Both the position numbers and the translations under genes were made by a program. The notes under the pieces are model-generated. The model searched no databases. It was not told the DNA's origin and saw only the letters and a list, made by a program, of their open reading frames with translations. Positions 49,401 to 58,681 of a DNA stretch of 64,000 nucleotides are shown in pieces. Origin of the DNA: Monocercomonoides exilis (Eukaryota > Preaxostyla > Oxymonadida > Polymastigidae); the NCBI GenBank assembly GCA_001643675.2, contig LSRY02000027.1, forward strand, positions 686,501-750,500, given 5' to 3'. How positions within the stretch are numbered: position 1 is the first letter of the stretch; each line of letters starts with the position of its first letter.

Positions 49401-52400
49401 AAACAATTGTTGAAACATCATCAACAACATCAACATCAACATCTTCCTCTTCTTCATCTTATGTGCGCTATCAAAAACAGGAAGTGATTTCAGAAAAGAC
49501 ACTTCTTGAATATTCCTTTGATTTAGCCAGCAAGTTGATGACTGCTTGGACATCACAACTACCCTTATCCATTTCATCATCATCATTTTCGTTTTCTTCA
49601 TCTTCTTCCTCTTCTTCATTATCCTCATCGACATCATTTCCATCACTTCCCACTCATTCATCACATTTCATCGTCCATCCATTTCTGAGCACTGTCTTTG
49701 CTCCCATCACCTCAACACAGCTTGCCAATCACATTCCTCTTCCACAGCATCTACAGCAGATGATTGACGAGAAACAAGGCTTATCTGAGTTTATATGCTC
49801 ATGCGTTCGTCTATCTTCTGGAAGTATTTCATCATCATCATCATCATCATCATCTTCTTCTTCTTCACAACCATCATCATTTAATCCACACATATCCATA
49901 TCTCTTCCTCCACCTTCTTTGTCTCCTCTTTTCGTCTCTCTCACTTCTTCTCTTGTTGATGCTCCTGTTCTTCGTCTTTCTCCTCTTTTGATTCAAATAA
50001 GCGAAATGTTAATAGCAGCTCTGCAGTCATTTGTGGAAGCAAGAGACAACTTCAGAAGGGATGTGGCAAATGCTGTGAAGGAAGAGGAGGAGATGAGGAA
50101 GGAGAGGGAGAAGGAAAAGAAGGAGAACAAAAAATCAGAGAAGATAGGTAAGAAAGAGAAGAAGGACAAAAAAAAGAAGGAAAGAAGGAGAAGCAAGAAA
50201 AATATCAGTGAATCAGAAGAAGAAGAAGAAGATATTGATAATTACGAGGACGATGCCATTTCACAAACAAACAAGACGAAATTAACCAACATCAACACAA
50301 ATAATGAAAGTGATCTCACATCCATCTCCTCTCCAATTGCCTCCTCCACTCTATCTGATTTCATTCATCGTCCTCTCTCTTTCATCCACTTTGTTGGGTG
50401 TGTGCATCGTGTGATGGTTGCCTCTTCGCTGCTTTCCTCAGCTCTGTCTGCTGTCTGTGCAAGATATCCTGTTCTGTCGCAGGGCGTGAAAAACGACTTG
50501 TTTCGGAATGTCCTCGATTTGATTGGTGTGTTGAAGGAGATTCTGGGGATATGCGGAAATGAAGAGGAGAGGAAGAAAGAGGGAAAGAGAAAGAATAATA
50601 AAAGAAAAAAGAGTGAAAAGAAGATTAGCAATGAAGAGGAAGAGGAAGAGGAGGATGAGGAGAATGTTATGGATATTGAAGAAGAAGAAAATGACGATGA
50701 TGAAGAAGAGGATGAAGACGAAGACACTGATTGCATGTTTGATGTACTTGCTTCGACGCTCTTTGACAACTCATCTCTTATTTCCTCTTCACTCAATCCA
50801 CTTCTTTCTTCTTCCAATTCTCATAACGAAGAAGAAGAAGAAGAAGAAGGGGAAGAAGAGGAAGAAGAAGGCAACACAAGTACCAATGTTTCCGAGTTTG
50901 AGAATCTCCAAAGCTATTTTGAGTGCACAGAGAAGACAGCGCTCAACTGGATGCTTCTTTCAGTGATGGATGTGGCATTCCATCTGCATGTGGTAGCATC
51001 GCGCTTCTTCTCTACATGCTCAGCCATTCCAACTGCTGTGTTTTCTGCTTCAGCCAAACAGGCTCATTCAACTTCCTCTTCGTCTGCTTCATTGCCATCA
51101 GCTTCTTCCTTCTCATCATCATCATCATCATCTTTAGTTTCTGCAAATTCAACAAAGATATCATCAAACGAAAACGAATCACAGAAGTTGACTCGACCAA
51201 ACGAAAACTTGTCTCTTCTGCTTCTTCAGCACATTGCTAAACAAGGAAGCCAGTTTATTGGAGGCAGTTCAACTGAACAGGCAATGCAACAGTCTGAGTC
51301 AAACAGACAAAGTTCACGAGCAGAATTCTTGTTTGAGATGATTCTTTCCAAACACATACAAAACGGTGAAGAAAAAGAAAGTGAAGTTCATTCAAAGAAG
51401 CAAAAAAGAGAGGAAGGAAATAACAGTAATTCGTTAAGCATGCAGAGATTCCTAATTCTTGATACTTTTGCGAGAGAGAAAGAGGTGATGCTTGTGCTCC
51501 GATATTCTCTTTCTCGTCTCTTTTCATTGGCTCTTCGGCATTCTGTTGCTGAAAGTCAGACAAAAGCATTCGCTTCTTCCATGCTATCCTTTTTTGGCAA
51601 AAAGGCGACAAAAGCATCTTCAAAATCGAAGCTGAACAGTTGCAGCGATAATGAAGATGAAGGAGATGCTGATGATTTATATCCGCTTCTGTTTAATTGG
51701 CTGTGGAACACCGTTTATTCTGAATGGAAAGGCAACAAAACTCATTTTCCGACAATAATACCAAAGGAAACATCTAGAAAAGAAATAGTTACTTTTGATT
51801 CCCCTAGGAAAAATGAACGTTCGAATGTATTTTGCCATCCAATGATTCTTTTGACAGTGTGGCAGTTGTTGACTTCGATGCAGTTGCTGTGGCGAATGAA
51901 AAACGCAGAGAAAATCGTGAAGGATGTTATTCGTTCGCTTATTGCGTCTCTTATGTCTGCTCCAACATCATATTCAATAGAGTCTTTATCCCAACAAGAA
52001 AAGCACTTTTCAAAAGATTCTTTGCTTTCGTCTTCTTCGTCATCGACTTCTTCTATTTTTTCCTCACTGGCTTCTCTGTTAGTTAGCCTCATTGCGCATT
52101 CGCAATGCATCCTTCCTTCTTCCACACACACACTTCAATACCAACACGAACGCAGCGATGCAGCAGGAATCATTCTGATGCAGTCAAATGCATCGCCTGC
52201 ACTTCGCTATTTGCTTCCTCTTTCGCTCATACTCCCCGTCTCATTCATGGAGAGTCCATTTGGATTTGCTCGACTGGCAAGTGCGTTTGTGTTTGATCCG
52301 CTTTCGTTTGATATTCCGCACGTTTGCGATGCTGTGCTGACTGCTCTGTGCGTGAAAATGAGAGAGACAGAAGGAGAGATAGAAGTTTTGCTGAAACAGG

Positions 52401-55400
52401 TTGAATTGAATTCAAATGAAGAGTTATTGACTAAGGATTCGAAGGAGAAAAAGAAGAAAGAGAAAAATATCGATGAAGAAGTTGATTCGAAAAAGAGCAA
52501 GAAAAAACGAAATCAGAAAGACTCGAAAGCAGATGTATCGCTCAACAATGACAGCTCTTCTATAAGTGTTAAAGCAAATTGGCAAAACACTGAACGTCTT
52601 TCTCACGAAATTAGCGAGATCAAAAAGATGCTTACTTTTGTGAGTGAAACGATTCCACATCATTTGCTTCAGATTTTGCAAAAGCAAGATGAGACAAAAG
52701 AAGAAAGGCAGAAAATGTTGCAATTGCAGATTAATTCAATTGAAAAGGATTCGAAAAAAGCAGATATGAATAAAAGAAGTAGTGAACAAATGAAAGATGA
52801 CAACGAAAGCGATGAGAGAACAAAAGAGAATGATGCAAATTTTAAGCAAATGCAACTAATGGAAGAGGAGAACACACCTTTCACCTTCGCATCTTTGCTA
52901 TTCAAAGGAATTGTACTGTTAAATCAAGTGCAGAAATGCTTTGCTTCTCAATCAAAGAATTTTGATTCAAAAGGAGCAACATTTGCCGATGAAATCATCT
53001 GCACACAAATCAAATGTCAGCAAATATTCAACCAGGTTGTGCAGTGTAATCGCCTGTTTAATCTGACATCCACTAAAACAGTAAAAGATAGGACAGAAAA
53101 GAAGAAACGATCAAGACACAACGAACGAAATAAAGAGAAAAAAACAGAAGAAGACAGTCAAAAAGAAACAGACTCTTCAGAAACACTAGAATTTGTGCAA
53201 TATCGGTTTAAGTGCTGGTTGCAGTTTGCAACAGAGCTATTTCAAATATTGAAAAGTGACGGTTCAGTTGAGAATGCTAATGCAGATGGTAAGACACCAA
53301 TGAGCATGAAGAAATATTCGCAACTGCTCGCTGTTTATTTACTAAGTAAAAATTATCCAACTTCTTTGCTTACACAGACAGCGGAATCACTTTCTGTTAT
53401 TTTCACATATTTTGCTTATAACAACGTAATTGATGCGCTTTCTCAGCAGAAAGAGAAAGAAAAAGAAAAGGAATCCTCCAGTGCAAAGAGCGATGATTCA
53501 TCTTCGAGCAAAGAAAAGAAAAAAACAGCTGAAAGCCGACAACCACATGTTTCTACTGTCAACGATGCATTTGTTGAGCTCGTTGATAATTTTGTGTATA
53601 AATCTCAAATAACATCAGCTTCATCTGCTGCTTCAGCGCAGAATTCAGCTTCATCATCAACAGAAGTAGCTCCGATTTCTTCAGCAAAGAAAACGTCAAT
53701 TTTGGTTGGGCTTATTCACGGTGTCTATATTGTGTTCAATCACATGCAACTTGCCTTGGTGAAGCGTACTCTTTCACTCGAACTGGAAGATTCAGTTGTC
53801 GCATTCGTGAACACTCAAGCACTTTCTGCCAATAGAATTACCTCTCTGTTGAATTGGGCCCTGCTTCATCTATTGCGTTTTGATAACAGCGGTTGCTTGG
53901 AATCTCAATCAACTTCGCTCAAGAAATTTATAGCTGTATCTCAAAAGCAGCAATTTTCTGGATTGTCGTTTGACAGTGCAAAAGAACAATTAAAGCAAAT
54001 TGTAATTGCACTAAATGAATACAAAGTGAACAGCGAAAAAGAAACTTCAATTTCACTTTCTTCTCTTTCACAGCTGTCTTTAATTAACCTGAGAAGATTG
54101 TGCGATTTCCAGAGGGATCAACTGGTTTTGTGTGTAAATCAACTGATCCGCCTGCTGTCTCGATTGGTTGTGCCAACTGTGCCACTTCACTTCTTCATTG
54201 GTAAGCATTTGCTGACCAACTATTCTGAACTGGCTGATGAGCCCATGGATATCAACAACTATTTGTCAATATCGATCATACAAACACTAAATGTGGCATT
54301 GAGGCATGCAGTTGTTATTCTTACACAAGATGATACTGCTTTCAGTGAACGGAGAGTTTTAGAAGGAGGAGAAGATGATGAAAAATCATTGGATGCGAAT
54401 GATCTTGAGACAAGCAAAAGACAAGAAGGATCAACAGCTTCAATGGAAGATTCTATTCATCCAACAGGAATTTCACTGGTTTCTTCTTCTTTGGCAATAT
54501 TTGGCCAAACAATCGATGCACTTCGAATGTTCTCTATGATGAAGGAAAAAACAATGAAATCCAACAAGCTGTACAATTTGTACTTTATCGAACGAGAATT
54601 CAGCATCAACATTTCGTTCTTCTCGCTGTTACTTTCTGCGCTTCTCCGTATTTCATCTACTTCGCCTTACACACTCATAGTCGAACGAGCAAATTCTCTT
54701 TGCCGTCTTCTCATCTCACTACTCCTGCAGATGTCACCACAATCTGCAGTATTCACAAGAGAAACACCATTCAGACGATATTCTCAGGCTTCTTCATCAA
54801 TACAAGCAAACATGAGAGATAAATCAACTTCAGAATCACATTCATCAGAAAAAGAAAATGCGATTGAAGCACATTTCAGCTCTGATGATTCATTGCTTAG
54901 CGTATTCAACAAATGCTGCTTTTTGACATCGTTCTATCTGAAATCTGTCCGCTCAGCCTTCTTCCTAACATCTCTCATGCCATCCCTCGATCTTGAGGAG
55001 ACAATCATTAACGATCCAATCACTTCTTCGAGCGGTGAAACAACAGACACAGCTAAACTGCATAAAAATTCACACAATCTTCCTGTTAAGAGTGGAGATT
55101 TTGTTCAACATGTAAAGTCAGAACAGGAAGTGATGATGAACGAGATGCTTGGGAGACTGTTCTCTTCAGTGATTGGACAAATCATGAAAGATCATTCACA
55201 TTCCTCATCTTTTCTTTCTTTCTCTACAAACATGAAATCTCTTTCATTCCAGATGTCCACAACATCACTTTTACTCTCATCTTCACTTGGAACGAAACTC
55301 GCTGTTTATGTGAATCACAACTTGGATAGACTGTTTATCACTTTGCGGATGATTCTTTCATCTGAGTTGTCTGCACTTGCCAATCAAGCAAAAAATGATT

Positions 55401-57034
55401 TAACAACCTCGCTCAAAAATTTGCATAATGATTCATTGGATTCTGACTCCCTCAAAAAACAAGCATTTGATGAAACATTTGGATCTACCAGCTTACAACT
55501 TAAAGAAATAGATTTTTCGAGGATTCAATCGTACAGCAGGCACGAACACATGCGCTTGATTTCACTTCGCTCTCCTCTTCTTTCAGCTTCATTTACTTCA
55601 TCTTGTCTTACTGTTCTGAACACTGTAATTTCTTCTCCATTATATCTTCGTATGAGCGAAATGGCTGTTAACTCTGTATTTTTGCTTTTGAACGAGATTA
55701 TACACACTCTTCGCAGCTGGTGCCAAGCAACAGTTACAGATGTATCAAAGCTTAGAAAAGCAATGAAGAAAGAAAGAAAAGAAGAAAAGAAGAGATTGAT
55801 GGATGATGAGACGAGCAATATCAAAGAATCAACTTATGAAAAAGCACAAACACATTCAACTGATTTGAAAGATAGCACAGAATTATCAGACGAATATTTC
55901 CAACTTCCTCCTTCTTCTGTCTATTGGCCAATGGCAATATCCAAAATCTGCTGTGCTGTTTTCAAGTTCCGCACAGAAATTGCGATGAAGTGCATTCCAT
56001 CTTTTGCCTCAACGTTCCATCATTTGCTCCTTCTGTTATTCACTGTCGTTCGTGAGGAAACACTTCAGCCACAGTGGAACCGCATGATTTCCTTTGAGCA
56101 TTCGAACGGAATTGCTGGATTGAAGAACAAAAGTAAAATCACAAACATTGAATCAAACTCAAATAAAAGCGGAGCATACGATGAGCAATCTAAAAGTGAG
56201 AAGAGTGCCGAAGATGAATCAAATGATTCTTCAGTATGGAAATCGAACAGAGCCAATAGCAAGAAAAATTCGTGTTTACTTTATTCAAACGAGCAAATGC
56301 AAACGATATGCAGCTCAACAATCCAAGGAATAGCTCGTATTGCTGACACAATTACTTCATCTTCAACTTATATCTACTCAAAGCCAACTAGCGGCAACCA
56401 ACGGAACAAGAAAACTCCAGATGCTGCGACAACTGCTGTTCCACAGGAACAAGCAAGAGCACAATCGTCATCTTCATCTTCTAAGTCGTCTTCTTCAGTT
56501 GATTCTTTAACTGAGATTTCATGGAAGGCGCTTGTTGTGGAGAGAAAGGAAGCACTGGAAATGATGAGCCCATATTTGGTCCCACTCATCTGGCAAACAA
56601 CTTCCGTGTTCTTGTTCATAAATCAAATTGAAGCCAAACTGAAACGAATAATCGATTCACATAAACTTTCTCTTGATCCGTTTAAATCATCAAATAACAA
56701 TCTATCTCTTCTCCAATTTGCAAATTCAGATGCTTTGATCGATAGATCATTCACATTTCCTACACACTTTTTCCCGCCTTGGGCAACTCAGACACTTCGG
56801 AATTCTGTTGTTACGCTTCTTTCAGTGCTGAATCCGTCTTCTCTTTCTCGGCTGAAGCTGTGGGGTGAATATGCCCAACTTCGCCCTGCTTCCTCTGCTT
56901 ACTCTGACGAGAAAAGTGTTATGATGATGCTGCTTATTGATGACAGCCAGATAAACGTACGACAATTGAATGGATGGATTGCACAGTTTATTAGCGAGGC
57001 CGAAATAAAAGAAAAGCAGATGAAGCACGAATAA
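46457..57034 (+). CDS. Giant single-exon protein of unknown function
   Basis: One uninterrupted frame of 3,525 residues runs from ATG 46457 to TAA 57034. I do not recognise the family. Ordered-looking helical stretches lie at the N-terminus (LWFENLAGRL, NWYLFYKLLFEYADG), in the middle (FNWLWNTVYSEWKG, WQLLTSMQLLWRMKNAEKIV) and at the C-terminus (MSPYLVPLIWQTTSVFLFI). They alternate with long disordered blocks: TCN-coded Ser runs (near 47812-47895, 48905-48980, 49570-49640), acidic runs (49205-49385, 50635-50735) and Lys-rich blocks (KKEKKDKKKKERRRSKK near 50150-50200) that could act as nuclear or nucleolar signals. The helical pairs suggest a large HEAT/ARM-like scaffold; a ribosome-biogenesis factor is one possibility, but no motif proves it. 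No introns are evident, unlike its neighbours on the left. Confidence 0.85.
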   Translation: MNSIEVVNPASRAYMIVTQRLCSKSVQESGEYTELDLWFENLAGRLSLSTDTTSSKLSCLKPANWYLFYKLLFEYADGSLPTSDFLKVMSEITICFGTIFQNQNTTENDNALYQSSKNMSLNEWRILFHAMHLSLAALLTKKFKNGTQFTSPNSVLIDSIFSFSRAISILLRATLHIQILENSKINFSSQKDADLYMLFFSLLQMLHLVICFFSKSFCHLNTDRKSYILFMQRCFVILCRICVEVKLNTDVQGNEDPLHYFITTTILQNLPPSDPLLMCAKNLSNTIERELLRISGVDSVKLSFTQCLYSLAGKVAKSGWHSVDNLDPIATQNFQRREKDATSNDEKESKDITQIQESFASLFEKCIFGLIQAKCMPKRGFLYGNWDGVKEQLMASGSLNEALIVGTNKRDLPANSDSAHENEKVASIVSNSTSSLAAASFQRLLNKPSQSSSSSLASSSSSSSSSISSSTASSSNSSSISSFFHISASNLTQTVVVLRSMGKISHSLFTALLSSSSASSSASSTMLAGFTFAFMLRMASPALAAPAGGLSNVLRMYSNRGNEAQSKNTELTSSSSSSSSSNHFSSLPPLSVVLTSASSLPTASSILHTSAALYAVKEILSSLIGTQSFEAPTNIETARCTVSGVYVADFAVSALSLLVNGKLLPCLECICMMVWRAAFEQAVRGGTQRRSGGKRVNVERGAGKEEGEEEVEENKMVKEEDDELSLLSSSSETNTNVQSIERSQLSSAQFPVKGTLPSSKLPSLFLSCIQSIFASLSSILFLDSRFLSKHLTTLFVLYITSSVFSAAVGAVNPTVSATPSPSSSSSSSSSPSSSSSSSANSSSFQHTTELPTFISCLSLLTSSFSQFFVDVLKMKSRERAHSFFLQLFTEPKMLLNPSSLLAIIQRCEKKEKDANIEEEEEEEDDDNKKKEKEKGKVIDEEIIEIKDDDDDDNDEENDEDKPEVFEQSENSEEGEKDEEKKETIVETSSTTSTSTSSSSSSYVRYQKQEVISEKTLLEYSFDLASKLMTAWTSQLPLSISSSSFSFSSSSSSSSLSSSTSFPSLPTHSSHFIVHPFLSTVFAPITSTQLANHIPLPQHLQQMIDEKQGLSEFICSCVRLSSGSISSSSSSSSSSSSSQPSSFNPHISISLPPPSLSPLFVSLTSSLVDAPVLRLSPLLIQISEMLIAALQSFVEARDNFRRDVANAVKEEEEMRKEREKEKKENKKSEKIGKKEKKDKKKKERRRSKKNISESEEEEEDIDNYEDDAISQTNKTKLTNINTNNESDLTSISSPIASSTLSDFIHRPLSFIHFVGCVHRVMVASSLLSSALSAVCARYPVLSQGVKNDLFRNVLDLIGVLKEILGICGNEEERKKEGKRKNNKRKKSEKKISNEEEEEEEDEENVMDIEEEENDDDEEEDEDEDTDCMFDVLASTLFDNSSLISSSLNPLLSSSNSHNEEEEEEEGEEEEEEGNTSTNVSEFENLQSYFECTEKTALNWMLLSVMDVAFHLHVVASRFFSTCSAIPTAVFSASAKQAHSTSSSSASLPSASSFSSSSSSSLVSANSTKISSNENESQKLTRPNENLSLLLLQHIAKQGSQFIGGSSTEQAMQQSESNRQSSRAEFLFEMILSKHIQNGEEKESEVHSKKQKREEGNNSNSLSMQRFLILDTFAREKEVMLVLRYSLSRLFSLALRHSVAESQTKAFASSMLSFFGKKATKASSKSKLNSCSDNEDEGDADDLYPLLFNWLWNTVYSEWKGNKTHFPTIIPKETSRKEIVTFDSPRKNERSNVFCHPMILLTVWQLLTSMQLLWRMKNAEKIVKDVIRSLIASLMSAPTSYSIESLSQQEKHFSKDSLLSSSSSSTSSIFSSLASLLVSLIAHSQCILPSSTHTLQYQHERSDAAGIILMQSNASPALRYLLPLSLILPVSFMESPFGFARLASAFVFDPLSFDIPHVCDAVLTALCVKMRETEGEIEVLLKQVELNSNEELLTKDSKEKKKKEKNIDEEVDSKKSKKKRNQKDSKADVSLNNDSSSISVKANWQNTERLSHEISEIKKMLTFVSETIPHHLLQILQKQDETKEERQKMLQLQINSIEKDSKKADMNKRSSEQMKDDNESDERTKENDANFKQMQLMEEENTPFTFASLLFKGIVLLNQVQKCFASQSKNFDSKGATFADEIICTQIKCQQIFNQVVQCNRLFNLTSTKTVKDRTEKKKRSRHNERNKEKKTEEDSQKETDSSETLEFVQYRFKCWLQFATELFQILKSDGSVENANADGKTPMSMKKYSQLLAVYLLSKNYPTSLLTQTAESLSVIFTYFAYNNVIDALSQQKEKEKEKESSSAKSDDSSSSKEKKKTAESRQPHVSTVNDAFVELVDNFVYKSQITSASSAASAQNSASSSTEVAPISSAKKTSILVGLIHGVYIVFNHMQLALVKRTLSLELEDSVVAFVNTQALSANRITSLLNWALLHLLRFDNSGCLESQSTSLKKFIAVSQKQQFSGLSFDSAKEQLKQIVIALNEYKVNSEKETSISLSSLSQLSLINLRRLCDFQRDQLVLCVNQLIRLLSRLVVPTVPLHFFIGKHLLTNYSELADEPMDINNYLSISIIQTLNVALRHAVVILTQDDTAFSERRVLEGGEDDEKSLDANDLETSKRQEGSTASMEDSIHPTGISLVSSSLAIFGQTIDALRMFSMMKEKTMKSNKLYNLYFIEREFSINISFFSLLLSALLRISSTSPYTLIVERANSLCRLLISLLLQMSPQSAVFTRETPFRRYSQASSSIQANMRDKSTSESHSSEKENAIEAHFSSDDSLLSVFNKCCFLTSFYLKSVRSAFFLTSLMPSLDLEETIINDPITSSSGETTDTAKLHKNSHNLPVKSGDFVQHVKSEQEVMMNEMLGRLFSSVIGQIMKDHSHSSSFLSFSTNMKSLSFQMSTTSLLLSSSLGTKLAVYVNHNLDRLFITLRMILSSELSALANQAKNDLTTSLKNLHNDSLDSDSLKKQAFDETFGSTSLQLKEIDFSRIQSYSRHEHMRLISLRSPLLSASFTSSCLTVLNTVISSPLYLRMSEMAVNSVFLLLNEIIHTLRSWCQATVTDVSKLRKAMKKERKEEKKRLMDDETSNIKESTYEKAQTHSTDLKDSTELSDEYFQLPPSSVYWPMAISKICCAVFKFRTEIAMKCIPSFASTFHHLLLLLFTVVREETLQPQWNRMISFEHSNGIAGLKNKSKITNIESNSNKSGAYDEQSKSEKSAEDESNDSSVWKSNRANSKKNSCLLYSNEQMQTICSSTIQGIARIADTITSSSTYIYSKPTSGNQRNKKTPDAATTAVPQEQARAQSSSSSSKSSSSVDSLTEISWKALVVERKEALEMMSPYLVPLIWQTTSVFLFINQIEAKLKRIIDSHKLSLDPFKSSNNNLSLLQFANSDALIDRSFTFPTHFFPPWATQTLRNSVVTLLSVLNPSSLSRLKLWGEYAQLRPASSAYSDEKSVMMMLLIDDSQINVRQLNGWIAQFISEAEIKEKQMKHE

Positions 57035-57427
57035 AAATATTATTATTAAATAAAAATATTGTGAGAAAAGTTGCTGCTTTTAATGAAAAAAAGTAGCATA
57101 AAGATGAAATGAAATTTTTAATTGAAACATTTCGCACCCATTTCACAACACTTCACAAAGATTATAAACACAAAATATTCACTAAAATCTCTTAAAAATT
57201 TCTGAGTGAAACAAAAAATGATGCAACGAAAGTTATAGGAAAAAAATTCAAAGTGTAATGATTCAGTAAACATCTTTAGGTGATGGATCATGCTTTTTTG
57301 AAGTGAAGAATATTCAGCAAATGTTCCAAATCTTACAAATAAGACGTACTAACATTTAGAAAAGAAACACATTAAAAACCAAATATAAAGCAAAAAATCA
57401 AACAAAATACTGAAGAACGAAAATTCA
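57035..57427. other. Convergent intergenic region
   Basis: This 393-base AT-rich spacer lies between the 3' ends of the giant gene (+) and the small disordered protein (-). It should hold both polyadenylation sites. I see nothing else in it. Confidence 0.55.
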
Positions 57428-58087
57428 TCAAGAGGAAACATTACTAATAGGACCAGAAAAAGTCTTTGATCTTGTTAGCGTTGCTCCAGTTGAGCCTATG
57501 GTGTTATGTGATTCTTGAGAATTATCAGTTGAAGAACGAGGAGGATTTGTGACAGCTTTTCCCGTCACCTGGCATGCAGATGATGAATTCAACAATGGAA
57601 AACGAGCCGTTGTTCCATAACTAGTTCCAGCAAATGAATGAGAAGTTGAAAGTTTTGGCTTCACCTGTTTTCCGTCAAAAGTACTGCTGCCTAAGTATGA
57701 AGGCGAACCATGTGGAGAGACAAGCGCAAATCTTGATGTTTGCCGGGCCGAGGTTGGACGATCAACAAACCTTGTGTCTATCGTTATTTCACCATGGCTA
57801 GTTACAGATTTCGCTTCTCCACTTGTCGTTTGCGGAAAGGAAGAAATTAGAGAGGAATGCGTTTGAATTGGACTGTTATATACTCTTTTAACTGGAGAAG
57901 ATAAATAACTTACTGAAGATACGGAACTGAAAGTTGAAGGAGAACGTCTAAGATCTGGTGGGGGAATTGTGTAACTCTTTTTTTCGCTCAAAGAATTACT
58001 TTCACCGTAATTGATTGAAATACTTGGCGTTGAAACTACACTGGGTGATTTGTGCAAAACCGCGCTCTTTGGGCGTTTTTCTTCCAT
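57428..58087 (-). CDS. Small disordered Ser/Thr/Pro-rich protein
   Basis: I do not recognise this protein of 219 residues. It is almost wholly low in order-promoting residues and rich in Ser, Thr, Pro, Gly and basic residues. Repeated short motifs such as KSPS, RRSPS, SSPVKR, VSPHGSP and RPTSARQTSR would suit proline-directed or basophilic kinases. No membrane segment or signal peptide is present. The ATG at 58087 is the first in this frame. The gene lies between the 3' end of the phosphatase gene and that of the giant gene. The gene is supported by a clean open frame with GC and codon use like coding regions and by TAA/ATG placement, not by homology. Confidence 0.6.
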   Translation of the reverse strand: MEEKRPKSAVLHKSPSVVSTPSISINYGESNSLSEKKSYTIPPPDLRRSPSTFSSVSSVSYLSSPVKRVYNSPIQTHSSLISSFPQTTSGEAKSVTSHGEITIDTRFVDRPTSARQTSRFALVSPHGSPSYLGSSTFDGKQVKPKLSTSHSFAGTSYGTTARFPLLNSSSACQVTGKAVTNPPRSSTDNSQESHNTIGSTGATLTRSKTFSGPISNVSS

Positions 58088-58681
58088 AAAACTTCAAAAT
58101 AAGCAAAAATAAAGATTTTATTGATCGTGCGCATAACAATTTGTTTCGTGATATTTTTTGTTTCTAAACATTCTCGCACATACACATGAAATTCTTTGGA
58201 AAAAGTCAATAAACATGTTATAAACATAATAAACAATTTGAGATATTTATTAAGTGAATATTTTATTTTTGAATAATGTTTGTTTTGATTAATAATCGAA
58301 AGGCAAATATCTGCTTTCTGTATTAACCTTGTCTTTTCATTCTTTTCGACAAAAGACTTGAAGCATTCCTTTTTGAGCTAAAAACTGAAAAAAAATTAGA
58401 AAAAGATATCCCCCAAATCTAAAAATACTTTGATTTTATCTATAAAAATATCTAATAATCTGAAAATTATTTCTTTATTTTCGAGATAATAATTCATTCA
58501 ACACATAATAAACGTTAACATCATAATATTTTTTTAAAATAAATAAAAATTCATTTTAAAGAATTTCAAATTAAAAAAAATCTAATTTTTTGTGATATGT
58601 TCTCATTCAACAAAATCTGAAACATATTTGATATGAGTATCAAACGATACCTTCCACAATTTTCAGTAAAAAAAATGCATT
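58088..58681. other. Intergenic region between two minus-strand genes
   Basis: About 594 bases of very AT-rich sequence follow the phosphatase stop codon (3' side) and precede the small disordered protein. Short frames exist but carry no motif. The part next to 58087 should be the promoter of the disordered protein. Confidence 0.55.

Noticed and set aside
46457-57034. Assignment of the giant gene to Urb2/Npa2, HEATR1/Utp10 or a similar nucleolar HEAT protein
   Set aside because: The style of helices and Lys-rich blocks is suggestive, but no family-specific motif could be found, so I leave it unnamed.
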